From the NCBI GenBank assembly GCA_947448795.1, contig CANFOZ010000014.1:1-46966 (forward strand): a DNA stretch of 46,966 nucleotides, given 5' to 3'. A model generated the notes under the pieces. The model was not told the DNA's origin. It made no database searches and was given only the letters and a program-made list of their open reading frames with translations. Below are positions 7,776 to 16,154 of this stretch, piece by piece (positions within the stretch are counted from its first letter, which is position 1; every line of letters starts with the position of its first letter). Source of the stretch: Bacteroidota bacterium (GTDB lineage Bacteria > Bacteroidota > Bacteroidia > AKYH767-A > JAHEYN01). The position numbers and the translations under genes are program-made.

Positions 7776-9473
7776 ATGAGCACCAGCGATAAAAAGGCAA
7801 GCTACGACCCTTTAATGCCCGACCTGAACAGCTGGCCGGTGGTGCAACTTAGTCGCAATCGGCTCGATTTCCGCAAACAGGTAGAAGAAGAGGCAAAGGC
7901 CCGTATTCACGAGTCATTGCAAGGCTCTTTGCGCGATGAACTGGAACGCGCCTTGTTCCGCGAGTCCATTCGGATGAAAGAAAAACGCTGGAGCACCGAC
8001 CCCAAGGACGAGTCTGCCTTCTGGCAAGGCATCAAGGATGAGCTGATTCATACCTCCAAGCTGGCAGAGGCGAATAGCAGTAAAGAGGCCGATGAGAAGG
8101 CTCTTTCTGAAATCGTTTCGCGCTATGCAAAGGAGATTTCGGGTAAATTCAACATCTCGGTTTATAAGTTCGTGCAGCGATTAATGCCAGTTGGTTTTTA
8201 TCCATTGCTGAAGTCGCCGGTAAACTTCAATTTTTTAGATAATAAAGTTTCGGCTCAGGTTCGGAAACGCATACAATTTACTGGCGATATCGATAAAATA
8301 CGGGCGCTTTCGAAGGATTGCACCGTTGTCATGGTACCCACTCATTTCAGTAATTTAGATTCTGTTATTGCCGGTTGGTCGATCGGTACCATGGGCCTAC
8401 CTGCCTTTCTATACGGCGCCGGCCAGAACCTTTTCGGCATCAAGCTTTTCGCCTTCTTTATGAACTATCTAGGCTCCTATAAAGTAGACCGGAGAAAGAA
8501 GAATATGCTTTATTTAGAGACGCTGAAAACCTATTCAACACTGGCTTTGAGCAGGGGTTGCCACAGTCTTTTCTTTCCTGGTGGAAGGCGATCGCGAAGC
8601 GGCAGTATCGAAACCAAGCTCAAGCTCGGATTGCTAGGTACCGCCATTGATGCGCAGTATCGAAACCTGTTGCTTGCCAATGCCGAAGCCCCCGCCAAGA
8701 AAATCATCGTGGTGCCTGTGGTAATTAATTATCACTTTGTAATGGAGGCGCCGGTATTGATTGATGATTATCTAAAAACCACTGGAAAAGAAAGTTATCT
8801 GATTGACGAGAAAGACAAGTACTCGTCGTCGTATGAGCTGTTTAAAATTGTTTTTAAGCTGTTTACGAAAGGGTCGGAGTTCTCCTTGTCTTTTGGTGAG
8901 CCGATGGATGTATTTGGAAATACGGTCGACAATGCGGGTGCGAGTTTTAGCCACAAACAAGCTCCACTGAACATCCGCGATTATTTTGTTTCGCATGGCG
9001 AATTGAGGCACGATCGGCAGCGCAACACAGAATATGTGCGGATGCTAGGTGAAAAGATTACCACTAGTTTTAAGCGCGAAAACACTGTTTTTTCGTCCCA
9101 TTTGGTGGCCTTTGCTGCTTTTGAGATGCTGCGTAGGCGTTTTCCAAAGATGGATATTTACGATCTCATCCGCCTTTCGGATGACGAGCGTGTTTTACCT
9201 AAACAATTGTTTTTTGATACCGTTAGTGTGCTTTACGACGCCGTTCGTAAAATGGCCGATGCAGGTACAATTCGCATGGCTGAACACCTGCTCGATGAGT
9301 GCAAAGGCGATATTCATAAAATTATTGAACATGGCGTTCATAATGTGGGCATTTACCATTCAAAAAAGGTGCTTCTCCTGAATAAAAAAGGGGATATTAC
9401 ATCAGAAGATTTGAAGTTGTTGTATTACTACCATAACCGCTTGGAGGGCTATTCGCTTGCAAAATACATCTAA
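7776..9473 (+). CDS. PlsB-like glycerol-3-phosphate acyltransferase family protein
   Basis: This 565-aa protein has an acyltransferase core at about residues 160-340. Motif I is THFSNLD (HX4D). YGAGQNLFGIK resembles PlsB motif II and YKVDRRKKN the following basic stretch. FFPGGRRSRSG stands where PlsB enzymes carry EGGRSRTG. The usual motif III Glu is not visible, so the annotation rests on overall layout. It overlaps gpsA, the gene that makes glycerol-3-phosphate, by 17 bp. That strongly supports use of G3P in the first acylation of phospholipid synthesis at the inner membrane. Helical extensions flank the core. A different acyl acceptor is possible. Confidence 0.78.
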   Translation: MSTSDKKASYDPLMPDLNSWPVVQLSRNRLDFRKQVEEEAKARIHESLQGSLRDELERALFRESIRMKEKRWSTDPKDESAFWQGIKDELIHTSKLAEANSSKEADEKALSEIVSRYAKEISGKFNISVYKFVQRLMPVGFYPLLKSPVNFNFLDNKVSAQVRKRIQFTGDIDKIRALSKDCTVVMVPTHFSNLDSVIAGWSIGTMGLPAFLYGAGQNLFGIKLFAFFMNYLGSYKVDRRKKNMLYLETLKTYSTLALSRGCHSLFFPGGRRSRSGSIETKLKLGLLGTAIDAQYRNLLLANAEAPAKKIIVVPVVINYHFVMEAPVLIDDYLKTTGKESYLIDEKDKYSSSYELFKIVFKLFTKGSEFSLSFGEPMDVFGNTVDNAGASFSHKQAPLNIRDYFVSHGELRHDRQRNTEYVRMLGEKITTSFKRENTVFSSHLVAFAAFEMLRRRFPKMDIYDLIRLSDDERVLPKQLFFDTVSVLYDAVRKMADAGTIRMAEHLLDECKGDIHKIIEHGVHNVGIYHSKKVLLLNKKGDITSEDLKLLYYYHNRLEGYSLAKYI

Positions 9474-10527
9474 CGATAGAGTGGCCGTTATCGGCTCGGG
9501 CAGTTTTGGATCCGTTATTGCCAATGTGCTAGCTGAAAACCGCGAGGTGCTTTTATTCACCCGCCGAACCGAAGTGGCCGACGCCATTCTTTTGCGTCGC
9601 GAGCACAATGGCCAAAAGATGCATGAACGCATTCGTCCGGTTATGGATCCAGCTGAGATTGCCGATAGCTGCAATTTGATTTTCCCCATCGTCCCATCGG
9701 CTAATTTCCGTGAAATGACGCGGCTTTTCGCGCCTTTTCTAAGCCCTGCACATATCCTTATTCATGGAACCAAAGGCATGGATGTGATCTTACCGCCCGG
9801 CATGACTTTCTCGCGCAAAGACACCGATATGGGCGAGCAGATAGAGTTGAATCGATCCATGGTGCGAACGATGAGCGAGGTAATTGCCGAAGAAACCGCA
9901 GTGGTGCGTATCGGTTGCCTTTCTGGGCCGAATTTGGTGGGGGAGATTTCGAGCTTTCAACCCGCTGCAACAGTGGTGGCTAGTCGCTTCGATGAGGTTA
10001 TCGCTGAAGGACAGAAAGCGCTTAAAAGCAGTCGATTTAAAGTTTTTGGCACGCACGATGTAATCGGTGTGGAGTTTGCCGGTGTACTTAAAAATGTCAT
10101 GGCCATTGCTTCTGGAATCTTAAGCGGTTTGGGTTATGGCGACAATGCGCGGGCGATGTTGATCACTCGTGGATTGGCTGAAATGACCTATATCGGTGGT
10201 CGATTAGGAGCCGAAAAATCGGCTTTTTTTGGTCTTTCAGGATTAGGCGATCTGATTGCGACTTGCTCCAGTAAATTAAGCCGCAACTATTCTGTGGGTT
10301 ATCGCTTGGCGAGTGGTGAGAAATTGCCCGACATCCTGGATAGCATGACACAGGTGGCCGAAGGTTTAAATACATTAAAGGTTACCAAGGCCTTGGTGGA
10401 TCATTACAAGATCCGCGCCCCTATAACCCAAACGCTGTATCGTATTGTTTACCAGGGTACTACGGTAGAGGCCGGTATGAAGTTTTTGATGGACTATCCC
10501 TTCAATGTGGATGTTGACTTCTTATAG
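9457..10527 (+). CDS. gpsA: NAD(P)H-dependent glycerol-3-phosphate dehydrogenase
   Basis: This enzyme reduces dihydroxyacetone phosphate to sn-glycerol-3-phosphate, the phospholipid backbone, in the cytoplasm. The N-terminal Rossmann motif is VAVIGSGSFGSVIANVLAE. HGTKGMD, LSGPNLVGEI, EFAGVLKNVMAIASGI with the conserved Lys, and GLSGLGDLIATCSS follow. The family is usually ~330-340 aa; here 356, with a small insertion near residues 110-130. TTG 9457 is preferred because GGAGGG lies about 8 nt upstream. GTG 9481 is an alternative. The start overlaps the PlsB-like gene by 17 bp, indicating translational coupling. A bidirectional terminator follows about 100 bp downstream. Confidence 0.95.
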   Translation: MQNTSNDRVAVIGSGSFGSVIANVLAENREVLLFTRRTEVADAILLRREHNGQKMHERIRPVMDPAEIADSCNLIFPIVPSANFREMTRLFAPFLSPAHILIHGTKGMDVILPPGMTFSRKDTDMGEQIELNRSMVRTMSEVIAEETAVVRIGCLSGPNLVGEISSFQPAATVVASRFDEVIAEGQKALKSSRFKVFGTHDVIGVEFAGVLKNVMAIASGILSGLGYGDNARAMLITRGLAEMTYIGGRLGAEKSAFFGLSGLGDLIATCSSKLSRNYSVGYRLASGEKLPDILDSMTQVAEGLNTLKVTKALVDHYKIRAPITQTLYRIVYQGTTVEAGMKFLMDYPFNVDVDFL

Positions 10528-10633
10528 AAGCACGCAAAACCCGCCCTTTCTTTGCATTAGGCAGACTTTCTTGTGCGGCTAGTATATGGTTGCCGACTCT
10601 TTCTTTTTTAAGCCTAGCGAAGAAAAAAGGCAT

Positions 10634-10667
10634 AAAAAAACCCGTCCATTGCTGGGCGGGTTTTTTT
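10634..10667. terminator. Bidirectional rho-independent terminator
   Basis: The hairpin AAAAAAACCCGTCCA / TGGGCGGGTTTTTTT has a GC-rich stem flanked by a T-run on each strand. It sits between gpsA (plus) and the lipoprotein gene (minus) and can end both transcripts. Confidence 0.85.
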
Positions 10668-10706
10668 CTAAGTTATAAACAGCAACCTAAAAAAGGTTGA
10701 GTGAGA

Positions 10707-10922
10707 TTACTTAGTCGCAGGAGCTTCAGCAGCTGGAGTTGCTTCAGCAGCTGGAGTTGCTTCAGCAGCCGGAGCAGCAGCAGCAGAATCAGCTGGAGCA
10801 GCAGTTTCAGTTGCAGCAGGAGCTTCAGTAGCAGCTTCTTTGTTGCCACAAGCGGTAAAAGAAAGGATTCCTGCAGCTACGATCATTGAAGCAAACAGAG
10901 CTTTTGTTGTGTTGGTTTTCAT
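10707..10922 (-). CDS. Small Ala/Pro/Glu/Thr-rich lipoprotein
   Basis: This 71-aa product starts with a lipoprotein signal: KALFASMIVAAGILSFTAC, with the lipobox cysteine followed by GNKEA. The mature part is a short low-complexity tail of Ala, Pro, Glu and Thr with repeats AAEATP. No domain is recognisable. The DNA contains ~18-bp tandem repeats that encode the tail. It has its own TAATTTTG promoter box and a shared downstream terminator, so it is probably monocistronic. Small abundant envelope lipoproteins of this composition occur in Bacteroidota, but no function can be assigned. Confidence 0.8.
   Translation of the reverse strand: MKTNTTKALFASMIVAAGILSFTACGNKEAATEAPAATETAAPADSAAAAPAAEATPAAEATPAAEAPATK
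10723..10776. repeat. 18-bp tandem repeat in lipoprotein gene
   Basis: GCTTCAGCAGCTGGAGTT occurs at 10723-10740 and exactly again at 10741-10758, with a third diverged copy at 10759-10776. On the coding strand it encodes the AAEATP repeats. Copy number could vary between strains. Confidence 0.85.
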
Positions 10923-10953
10923 GGTTTTGATTAGGTTATAAAATTATAAAAAA

Positions 10954-10961
10954 CAAAATTA
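10954..10961 (-). promoter_or_regulatory. -7 promoter box for the lipoprotein gene
   Basis: The minus strand reads TAATTTTG, a match to TAnnTTTG, 31 nt before the ATG at 10922. It lies in the gap after the upstream T9SS gene and gives the lipoprotein its own promoter. Confidence 0.5.
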
Positions 10962-10972
10962 CGAATAAATAC

Positions 10973-12286
10973 TTATTTAACAATCGAGAATTTTTTTGTG
11001 CTGATGATTCCGCCGTTTATATCGGTCATTTCTAGCAGATAAAGTCCCGGTGAAAGACTTTGGATATCCAGCATGTTGTCAACACCAGTATAGGTTTGAC
11101 GCATCATCGTGTTGCCGAGCAGGTCAAGCACAATCAATTGGTTTGCTGTGGAGGCGCTGCTGCGTACCGTCAAAAAATGGTGTGCTGGATTCGGGAAAAG
11201 GGCCAAATTGACATTTGTTGCTGCAATCGTGCTTGTACCAACGGTGCTTATAACAGCGATATCGCGACTGTTGATATTGCTTTGGTCTGCTCCATCTGCA
11301 ATGGAATAACTCACCGTGCGGATCGACGTGTTTGGGTTGGCCGAGTTGTTTTTGTAACCCACGGCACGCAAGGCGCTTCGGTAGCTGTTTATACTGGCGT
11401 TTCCGCTCAATGAAAGAATTCCTGTAGCTGCATCGAACGTGCCAGTGATGCCTCCAATAGTGGCGTAAACAAGCACATCTTCGCCGCTTTGGTAGTTGTC
11501 GCTAATCCAAACTTTAGCACTGCTGAGTGTGGTTGCATCATTCCAAGGCAACACGCTATCAGATACAGCTACGGCCACGCTTGATGGACCGGCTACATAG
11601 TCCAAAGCCATCGTTTCGGCTTGTGAAACCGTTGGCAGGGTGTTGTTGAAATACACATCGTCGATAGTCAGCTGGCTTCCTGGAATAGCAATGGTTGCAG
11701 AGCTAGGAGAGAAAAAGATTTGAAGCGTGTCTGGCACTTCCGATGATTGGTAGGTCAAAGGAATGGCCTGCAGGGTATAGTCTACAGTGGTTGAATCTAC
11801 CAGCCAAAATCCACTAGCTACAGTTATTTGGTTGCCATTTAAAGTGCGGGTTAGCGTAACGAAGCCACCAGAGGTGTCGCCAGGCATTGGATCGCTTTTG
11901 AAATAAAAATAAAGCGTGTCTGGGCGTCCGTTGTAGTTGGTGCCGAAGATGACGTTGTTAGAGGTCATTGTGCCAATAGCGAGAATGCCAAGCGTGTCGG
12001 ACGGCAGCGTGATAGGCGGGTTGTTTGCTTCAATGGTTTCCACCACAGCGCCATAGGTTCCTGCGTGTGCATTAGGGCCTGTTCCCTGAGAGACAGAAAG
12101 CGGGCTACCACCTAGCAAGGGGGATGAAAGGATGTTCAGTGTCACCCAGCCATCTGGATCATCGTAGCCGAAGCTCGCGGTGGTCCAGTTTTCAAAGCCT
12201 GGGTTGGGGATGTTTTGGCTGAAGCCAAAGGCTCCTAACAAAACGAATAAGCTGCTTAGAAAGAGTGCTTTTTTCATGGTTTTCAA
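10973..12286 (-). CDS. T9SS type A secreted protein with adhesin-like repeat domain
   Basis: This 437-aa protein has signal peptide MKTMKKALFLSSLFVLLGAF ending at FSQ. An N-terminal beta domain opening with IPNPGFENWT is shared with the next two genes. Residues ~225-345 form an inserted domain (WNDATTLSSAKVWISDNYQSG, TGTFDAATGILSLSGNA, YRSALRAVGY), a pattern common in repeats of large bacterial adhesins. A C-terminal type A sorting domain follows (ALFPNPAHHFLTVRSS, SPGLYLLEM, FSIVK). It should be exported by Sec, then by type IX secretion, to the surface or medium. It is the last gene of a three-gene tandem, 24 bp after the previous stop. The ligand is unknown. Confidence 0.87.
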   Translation of the reverse strand: MKTMKKALFLSSLFVLLGAFGFSQNIPNPGFENWTTASFGYDDPDGWVTLNILSSPLLGGSPLSVSQGTGPNAHAGTYGAVVETIEANNPPITLPSDTLGILAIGTMTSNNVIFGTNYNGRPDTLYFYFKSDPMPGDTSGGFVTLTRTLNGNQITVASGFWLVDSTTVDYTLQAIPLTYQSSEVPDTLQIFFSPSSATIAIPGSQLTIDDVYFNNTLPTVSQAETMALDYVAGPSSVAVAVSDSVLPWNDATTLSSAKVWISDNYQSGEDVLVYATIGGITGTFDAATGILSLSGNASINSYRSALRAVGYKNNSANPNTSIRTVSYSIADGADQSNINSRDIAVISTVGTSTIAATNVNLALFPNPAHHFLTVRSSASTANQLIVLDLLGNTMMRQTYTGVDNMLDIQSLSPGLYLLEMTDINGGIISTKKFSIVK

Positions 12287-12310
12287 TTCCTTTTGATGGA
12301 ATGGCTTGAA

Positions 12311-13273
12311 TTACTTGTTTATAACGATACGGCCAGTCGTTTCTTTAACACCTTCTTGGCTTATAAGTTGATAAAGATAAACGCCATTCTGCATGTCTGA
12401 AACATCAACGCGCTGCTCTTTGCTTGTAAGAACAACCGTTTTAACAGCTTGTCCGAGCATGTTCATGAATACAACACGATTGCCCATAGCTGCATTGCTT
12501 TGGATGGTAATGCTGTTTCCGGCTGGGTTTGGAAATAAAGAAAGACTTGTTTTTACAGCACTCACAGCCATGCCGCTTGGTGAAGGGAAGGTGGTGTTGT
12601 CTATGCCTGCAAAGCTTAAATCATCTACATACAACATGCTAGTAAGGTCAATAGCCGGGAATGATGTGCTCGACATTATCACAATCATACAGGTATCGGG
12701 AGGTGTTGCTGTGAAGTAGTGCAGGGTGTCGGCGAAAGCTGCAAAAGCTGCAGAGGTGCGGATTTTGCGAACCGCGATAGCGATGGTGTCGCGCTTGTTT
12801 AAAGTGGTGTTCCATTTAGAGAGCACAACAGAAATTGCTGCTGTGTCTGTACCTGCGCCAGCCGTGTATCCAAAGAAGCCTTTCAAACTATCTGGGCGAT
12901 CGGTGAAGGGGTATCCACCGCTGAATGAGAACGCATTGGTCACCGGGTTGATGGTGATGGTGGAGTTGGCTCCAGAAACGGCAACACCTGGAACTTTAAC
13001 CGCTGTGGTAAGTGGAGTGTACGATTTGCTGAACACTTGCAGCGATGGAGACGTGATGAAGAACGATCCGTTTGAATTGTTCTCGTATACGTTTCCTGCC
13101 TGCCCAAGCAGGTTATTGATGGTGTCGTTGGAGAGCTTCCAGTTGGCACACTTTTCAAAGCCTGATGCCGCAACGCCTGTCCATGTTGTGAAGCCGCCGT
13201 TTGGAATTACGCCTTGCGCAAATGCGCCGAAGCCAAGAATCGCTAAACTGATAGTAGTAATGATTTTTTTCAT
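12311..13273 (-). CDS. T9SS type A secreted protein, PNGGF-type N-terminal domain
   Basis: This 320-aa protein has signal peptide MKKIITTISLAILGFGAFAQ. The mature protein opens GVIPNGGFTTWTG and then an ~200-aa beta-rich domain with GGYPFTDRPDSLKGFFGY, ILSKWNT-like text and a DDLSF end, as in PCMD/carbohydrate-binding-like jelly rolls. The C-terminal sorting domain is LSLFPNPAGNSITIQSN ... MQNGVYLYQL ... IVINK. It is a paralogue of the 13288-14172 gene: both carry a GG[YF]PFT.RP segment, W.T.L.KRDT and a LDDL/VDDL end. Spacers of 14 bp upstream and 24 bp downstream support one operon. A surface carbohydrate- or matrix-binding role is only an inference. Confidence 0.86.
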   Translation of the reverse strand: MKKIITTISLAILGFGAFAQGVIPNGGFTTWTGVAASGFEKCANWKLSNDTINNLLGQAGNVYENNSNGSFFITSPSLQVFSKSYTPLTTAVKVPGVAVSGANSTITINPVTNAFSFSGGYPFTDRPDSLKGFFGYTAGAGTDTAAISVVLSKWNTTLNKRDTIAIAVRKIRTSAAFAAFADTLHYFTATPPDTCMIVIMSSTSFPAIDLTSMLYVDDLSFAGIDNTTFPSPSGMAVSAVKTSLSLFPNPAGNSITIQSNAAMGNRVVFMNMLGQAVKTVVLTSKEQRVDVSDMQNGVYLYQLISQEGVKETTGRIVINK

Positions 13274-13287
13274 GATGGTGATATGAA

Positions 13288-14172
13288 TTAGTTTTTAATA
13301 ATGAATTTCAAGCTTTTTTGAACAAGTCCTTGCGGGTTGATTACATGACAAAAATACAATCCGTCTGGTAATCGATGAATATCGCAAACACAATCGCCGG
13401 TATTTGCAGTGGTTTTTAACACGCATTGTCCAAGCAAGTTGGTGATGCGGATGCTGTGAAGCGTTGTCAGTTCGTCTCCAACAACATGCAAGAGATTGGC
13501 TGCTGGGTTTGGATATACGCTGATTGCACTTGCTGCTTGCTCCTCTATTCCCGCTGTCGTAGTGAAGAATTCTAAATCGTCTAAAAACAACTTGCTGCCT
13601 GCTGTTGGATTTGATTGCGAGCTTGAATACACCGTGATGCGCGCCGTGTCTGGACTAGCTGTTGCATCCAACACAAGAGGCACGCTAAATAGTTTGTAGC
13701 TGCCGATGGCGTCGCGGAAAATCTTTTTGCCATAACCCACAGTATCGCGTTTGCCAAGGTCGGTGTTCCATCGGGTGAGAATCGCTTCCACGCTGGCCGT
13801 GTCGGCGCCTACCGGTTGGTACTTGTAATACCCTTTGATGGCATTGGGGCGGAGTGTAAAAGGAAAACCACCGCTGCTCTGAAAAGTCAGCTGGTTGAGC
13901 GTTCCGGTTGCTGCTGCGCCAGGTATCGCTAGGTTAATCAATGGAATGTTGATGGATTCTAAGGCCAAAGCAAAATCGCCGGTATGACTATCGGTGGACT
14001 TGCTTGCACTGGCAAAATCACCTAGCAAAGGAATAGAAAAGCTCAAGGTGCCCCAAGAAGCTGGCTCTTCGGGTGTGCCCGACCAGGATTCAAAACCGCC
14101 ATTAGGAATCTCCTGGGCCTTAGATAGACCTCCAATTAGGATAAAAAACAGAAGAAATAATGTCTTGTTCAT
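13288..14172 (-). CDS. T9SS type A secreted protein, PNGGFESW-type N-terminal domain
   Basis: The track ORF starts at 14328 inside the ABC gene. ATG 14172 is correct because it begins the signal peptide MNKTLFLLFFILIGGLSKAQ, giving 294 aa. The mature N-terminus is EIPNGGFESWSG. A beta-rich domain follows (GGFPFTLRPNAIKGYYKY, LTRWNTDLGKRDTVGYG, LFLDDLEFF). The type A sorting domain closes the protein (ISVYPNPAANLLHVVGD, LPDGLYFCHVI, LKFIIKN). It is the first gene of the three-paralogue cluster and has its own TATCTTTG box 17 nt upstream, although the ABC exporter stop lies only 37 bp before. Function unknown. Confidence 0.86.
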   Translation of the reverse strand: MNKTLFLLFFILIGGLSKAQEIPNGGFESWSGTPEEPASWGTLSFSIPLLGDFASASKSTDSHTGDFALALESINIPLINLAIPGAAATGTLNQLTFQSSGGFPFTLRPNAIKGYYKYQPVGADTASVEAILTRWNTDLGKRDTVGYGKKIFRDAIGSYKLFSVPLVLDATASPDTARITVYSSSQSNPTAGSKLFLDDLEFFTTTAGIEEQAASAISVYPNPAANLLHVVGDELTTLHSIRITNLLGQCVLKTTANTGDCVCDIHRLPDGLYFCHVINPQGLVQKSLKFIIKN

Positions 14173-14189
14173 GCAATGGTATGGTGAAT

Positions 14190-14197
14190 CAAAGATA
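14190..14197 (-). promoter_or_regulatory. -7 promoter box for the T9SS gene cluster
   Basis: The minus strand reads TATCTTTG, a full TAnnTTTG match, 17 nt before the ATG at 14172 and just after the ABC exporter stop. Confidence 0.55.
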
Positions 14198-14209
14198 TAT
14201 CTTTTTATT

Positions 14210-16051
14210 TCAACTGAAAGATTGCATGTCACAAAGTTTTCGATACACGCCATTGGCTGCATGTAGCTCCGCATGTTTGCCGCGTTCCGCGATCTTTCCT
14301 TGATGCATAACGATGATCTCGTCGGCATGCTGTATAGTGGATAAACGGTGCGCTATCACTAGCGAAGTGCGATTTTCTAAAAGCTTGTTGAGGGCGTCTT
14401 GAACAAGTCGTTCCGACTCAATGTCGAGGGCGGATGTGGCTTCGTCAAGAATTAAAATAGGTGGGTTTTTCAACACCGCTCTAGCGATGCTTAAGCGTTG
14501 ACGCTGTCCTCCGGAAAGCTTACCGCCGCGGTCGCCGATGTTGGTTTGGTACCCCTGTTCCATCTGCATGATAAAGTCGTGCGCATTGGCCACTTTAGCG
14601 GCGCGAATAACAGCTTCTTCTGTGGCGTTTTCCATGCCGAAGGCGATGTTGCCAAAAACAGTGTCGTTGAATAAAATGGATTCTTGGGTAACGATGCCCA
14701 TTTGTTGGCGCAGGTTCTTAAGGCCGATGTCTTTTATTGGCAGTCCGTCAATCAAGATAGCGCCCGCTGTGCAATCATAAAAGCGCGGCAGCAGGTCGGC
14801 CAAGGTTGATTTTCCAGCTCCCGATTGGCCAACCAAGGCGATGGTTTTTCCTTTTTTAATCGCTAAATTAATACCCGAAAGCACCTCCACGCCATTGCTG
14901 TAGCTGAACGTCACATTTTTGTATTCAATCTTATACTTAAACCCATCCAAAGGACTTGGGTTTGGGTTTTCGATGATGCTTAGATCGGCCTGCAGTATCT
15001 TGTTGATGCGCTCGCCGGATGCAAGGCCTTTCATGATGTTGTAATAGGCTACAGTGACTGATTTTACAGGAGGAATCAACTGGGAGAAGATCGCAATATA
15101 GGTTATAAACACCGCGCCGGTTAAGGATGCTTTTTCTCCCAACACCAATTGGCCGCCAAAATACATGATGATGACCAATACAGCTACGCCTAGGAATTCG
15201 CTGATAGGCGATGCCAAATCTGCTTTGCGATAAGCACGAATGGATAATACATTGTAACGTTCGTTTTCGGCATAAAATTTCTCCTCGGCCTTCTCCTGAC
15301 CGTTAAATGCCGTGATGATGCGAAGCCCGCTTAGTGTTTCTTCCATGAGCGACAGCAGCACGCCCATGCTTTCTTTGCCTTTGAACGAAGTGCGCTTCAA
15401 GCTTTTGCCCACCTTGCCAATGATGAGTCCTGTTACAGGCAGCAAAATTAAAACAAGCAGCGTGAGCTGAGGACTAAGAAAAATCAGGGTTCCTAAAAAG
15501 GCAATGATGTTTAAAGGGTCGCGAAAAAACATTTCTAAACTTTGCATCACCGACCATTCGATATCCATCACGTCGTTGGTCATGCGCGAAAGGATATCGC
15601 CTTTTTTTTCTTCGTTGTAATAGGATAATGGAAGTCGTAAAACCTTGCTGTATATGGCGTTGCGTAAGTCTTTTACGACCCCGTTACGAATGGGTGAAAT
15701 GTAATAGAGCGCCGCGTATCGAAAAATATTTTTGAGGAAAATAACCGTAACAACAATTATACAGATTAAAATAAGCGCCTGCATTTTCCCTTGTGTCACC
15801 ACCATGTTGGTGAGGTAGTAATTGAAATTGTCGATAAGCGACTGCACCGACATTTTAACTTCGGGCACGCCTTTGGCCAATTGCTCATGGTACTCGTTGT
15901 CGTTTTTCAAAAACAACAAATTGAGAAAGGGTGCCAACATGGTTAGGGAGAACAAGGAAAACACCACCGAAAGCATGTTGAACACGATGTTGAGAACCCC
16001 GTATTTCCAATACCCTTTCAGGTAGGAGAAGATCTTGGTCAGTTTGTTCAT
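14210..16051 (-). CDS. ABC exporter, MsbA-type (membrane and ATPase domains fused)
   Basis: This 613-aa half-transporter works as a homodimer in the inner membrane. The N-terminal transmembrane domain (about residues 15-330) has six predicted helices. The C-terminal nucleotide-binding domain has Walker A GQSGAGKST, signature LSGGQRQR, Walker B ILILDEATSALD and the switch His in IAHRLST. The layout matches the MsbA/lipid A-exporter subfamily, which flips lipids. Peptide or drug export is possible and substrate cannot be read from sequence. ATG 16051 lies 4 nt from a TACATTTG box, so the transcript is probably leaderless. It is divergent from rbfA and followed by the T9SS cluster. Confidence 0.92.
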   Translation of the reverse strand: MNKLTKIFSYLKGYWKYGVLNIVFNMLSVVFSLFSLTMLAPFLNLLFLKNDNEYHEQLAKGVPEVKMSVQSLIDNFNYYLTNMVVTQGKMQALILICIIVVTVIFLKNIFRYAALYYISPIRNGVVKDLRNAIYSKVLRLPLSYYNEEKKGDILSRMTNDVMDIEWSVMQSLEMFFRDPLNIIAFLGTLIFLSPQLTLLVLILLPVTGLIIGKVGKSLKRTSFKGKESMGVLLSLMEETLSGLRIITAFNGQEKAEEKFYAENERYNVLSIRAYRKADLASPISEFLGVAVLVIIMYFGGQLVLGEKASLTGAVFITYIAIFSQLIPPVKSVTVAYYNIMKGLASGERINKILQADLSIIENPNPSPLDGFKYKIEYKNVTFSYSNGVEVLSGINLAIKKGKTIALVGQSGAGKSTLADLLPRFYDCTAGAILIDGLPIKDIGLKNLRQQMGIVTQESILFNDTVFGNIAFGMENATEEAVIRAAKVANAHDFIMQMEQGYQTNIGDRGGKLSGGQRQRLSIARAVLKNPPILILDEATSALDIESERLVQDALNKLLENRTSLVIAHRLSTIQHADEIIVMHQGKIAERGKHAELHAANGVYRKLCDMQSFS

Positions 16052-16055
16052 GCCG

Positions 16056-16063
16056 CAAATGTA
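16056..16063 (-). promoter_or_regulatory. -7 promoter box for the ABC exporter, 4 nt from ATG
   Basis: The minus strand reads TACATTTG CGGC ATG. The same four-base spacer, CGGC, occurs at the divergent rbfA promoter. Confidence 0.6.
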
Positions 16064-16142
16064 GTGCTTTGCTCGACATCACACATGCAATACTGCTCGA
16101 TTTGGTCGAAGAGCCGCATTCTTAAAAGGTGCGTATTTTTCG

Positions 16143-16150
16143 TACCTTTG
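16143..16150 (+). promoter_or_regulatory. -7 promoter box for rbfA, 4 nt from ATG
   Basis: TACCTTTG is followed by CGGC and then the rbfA ATG. It is a full TAnnTTTG match, and the predicted transcript begins at or next to the start codon. Confidence 0.6.
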
Positions 16151-16154
16151 CGGC

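Noticed and set aside
10701-10889. Ser/Arg-rich plus-strand ORF
   Set aside because: It is a shadow of the Ala-rich lipoprotein repeats read from the other strand.
12726-13286. 186-aa plus-strand ORF
   Set aside because: It is antisense to the T9SS type A gene at 12311-13273, which has a clear signal peptide and sorting domain. The antisense translation has no recognisable features.
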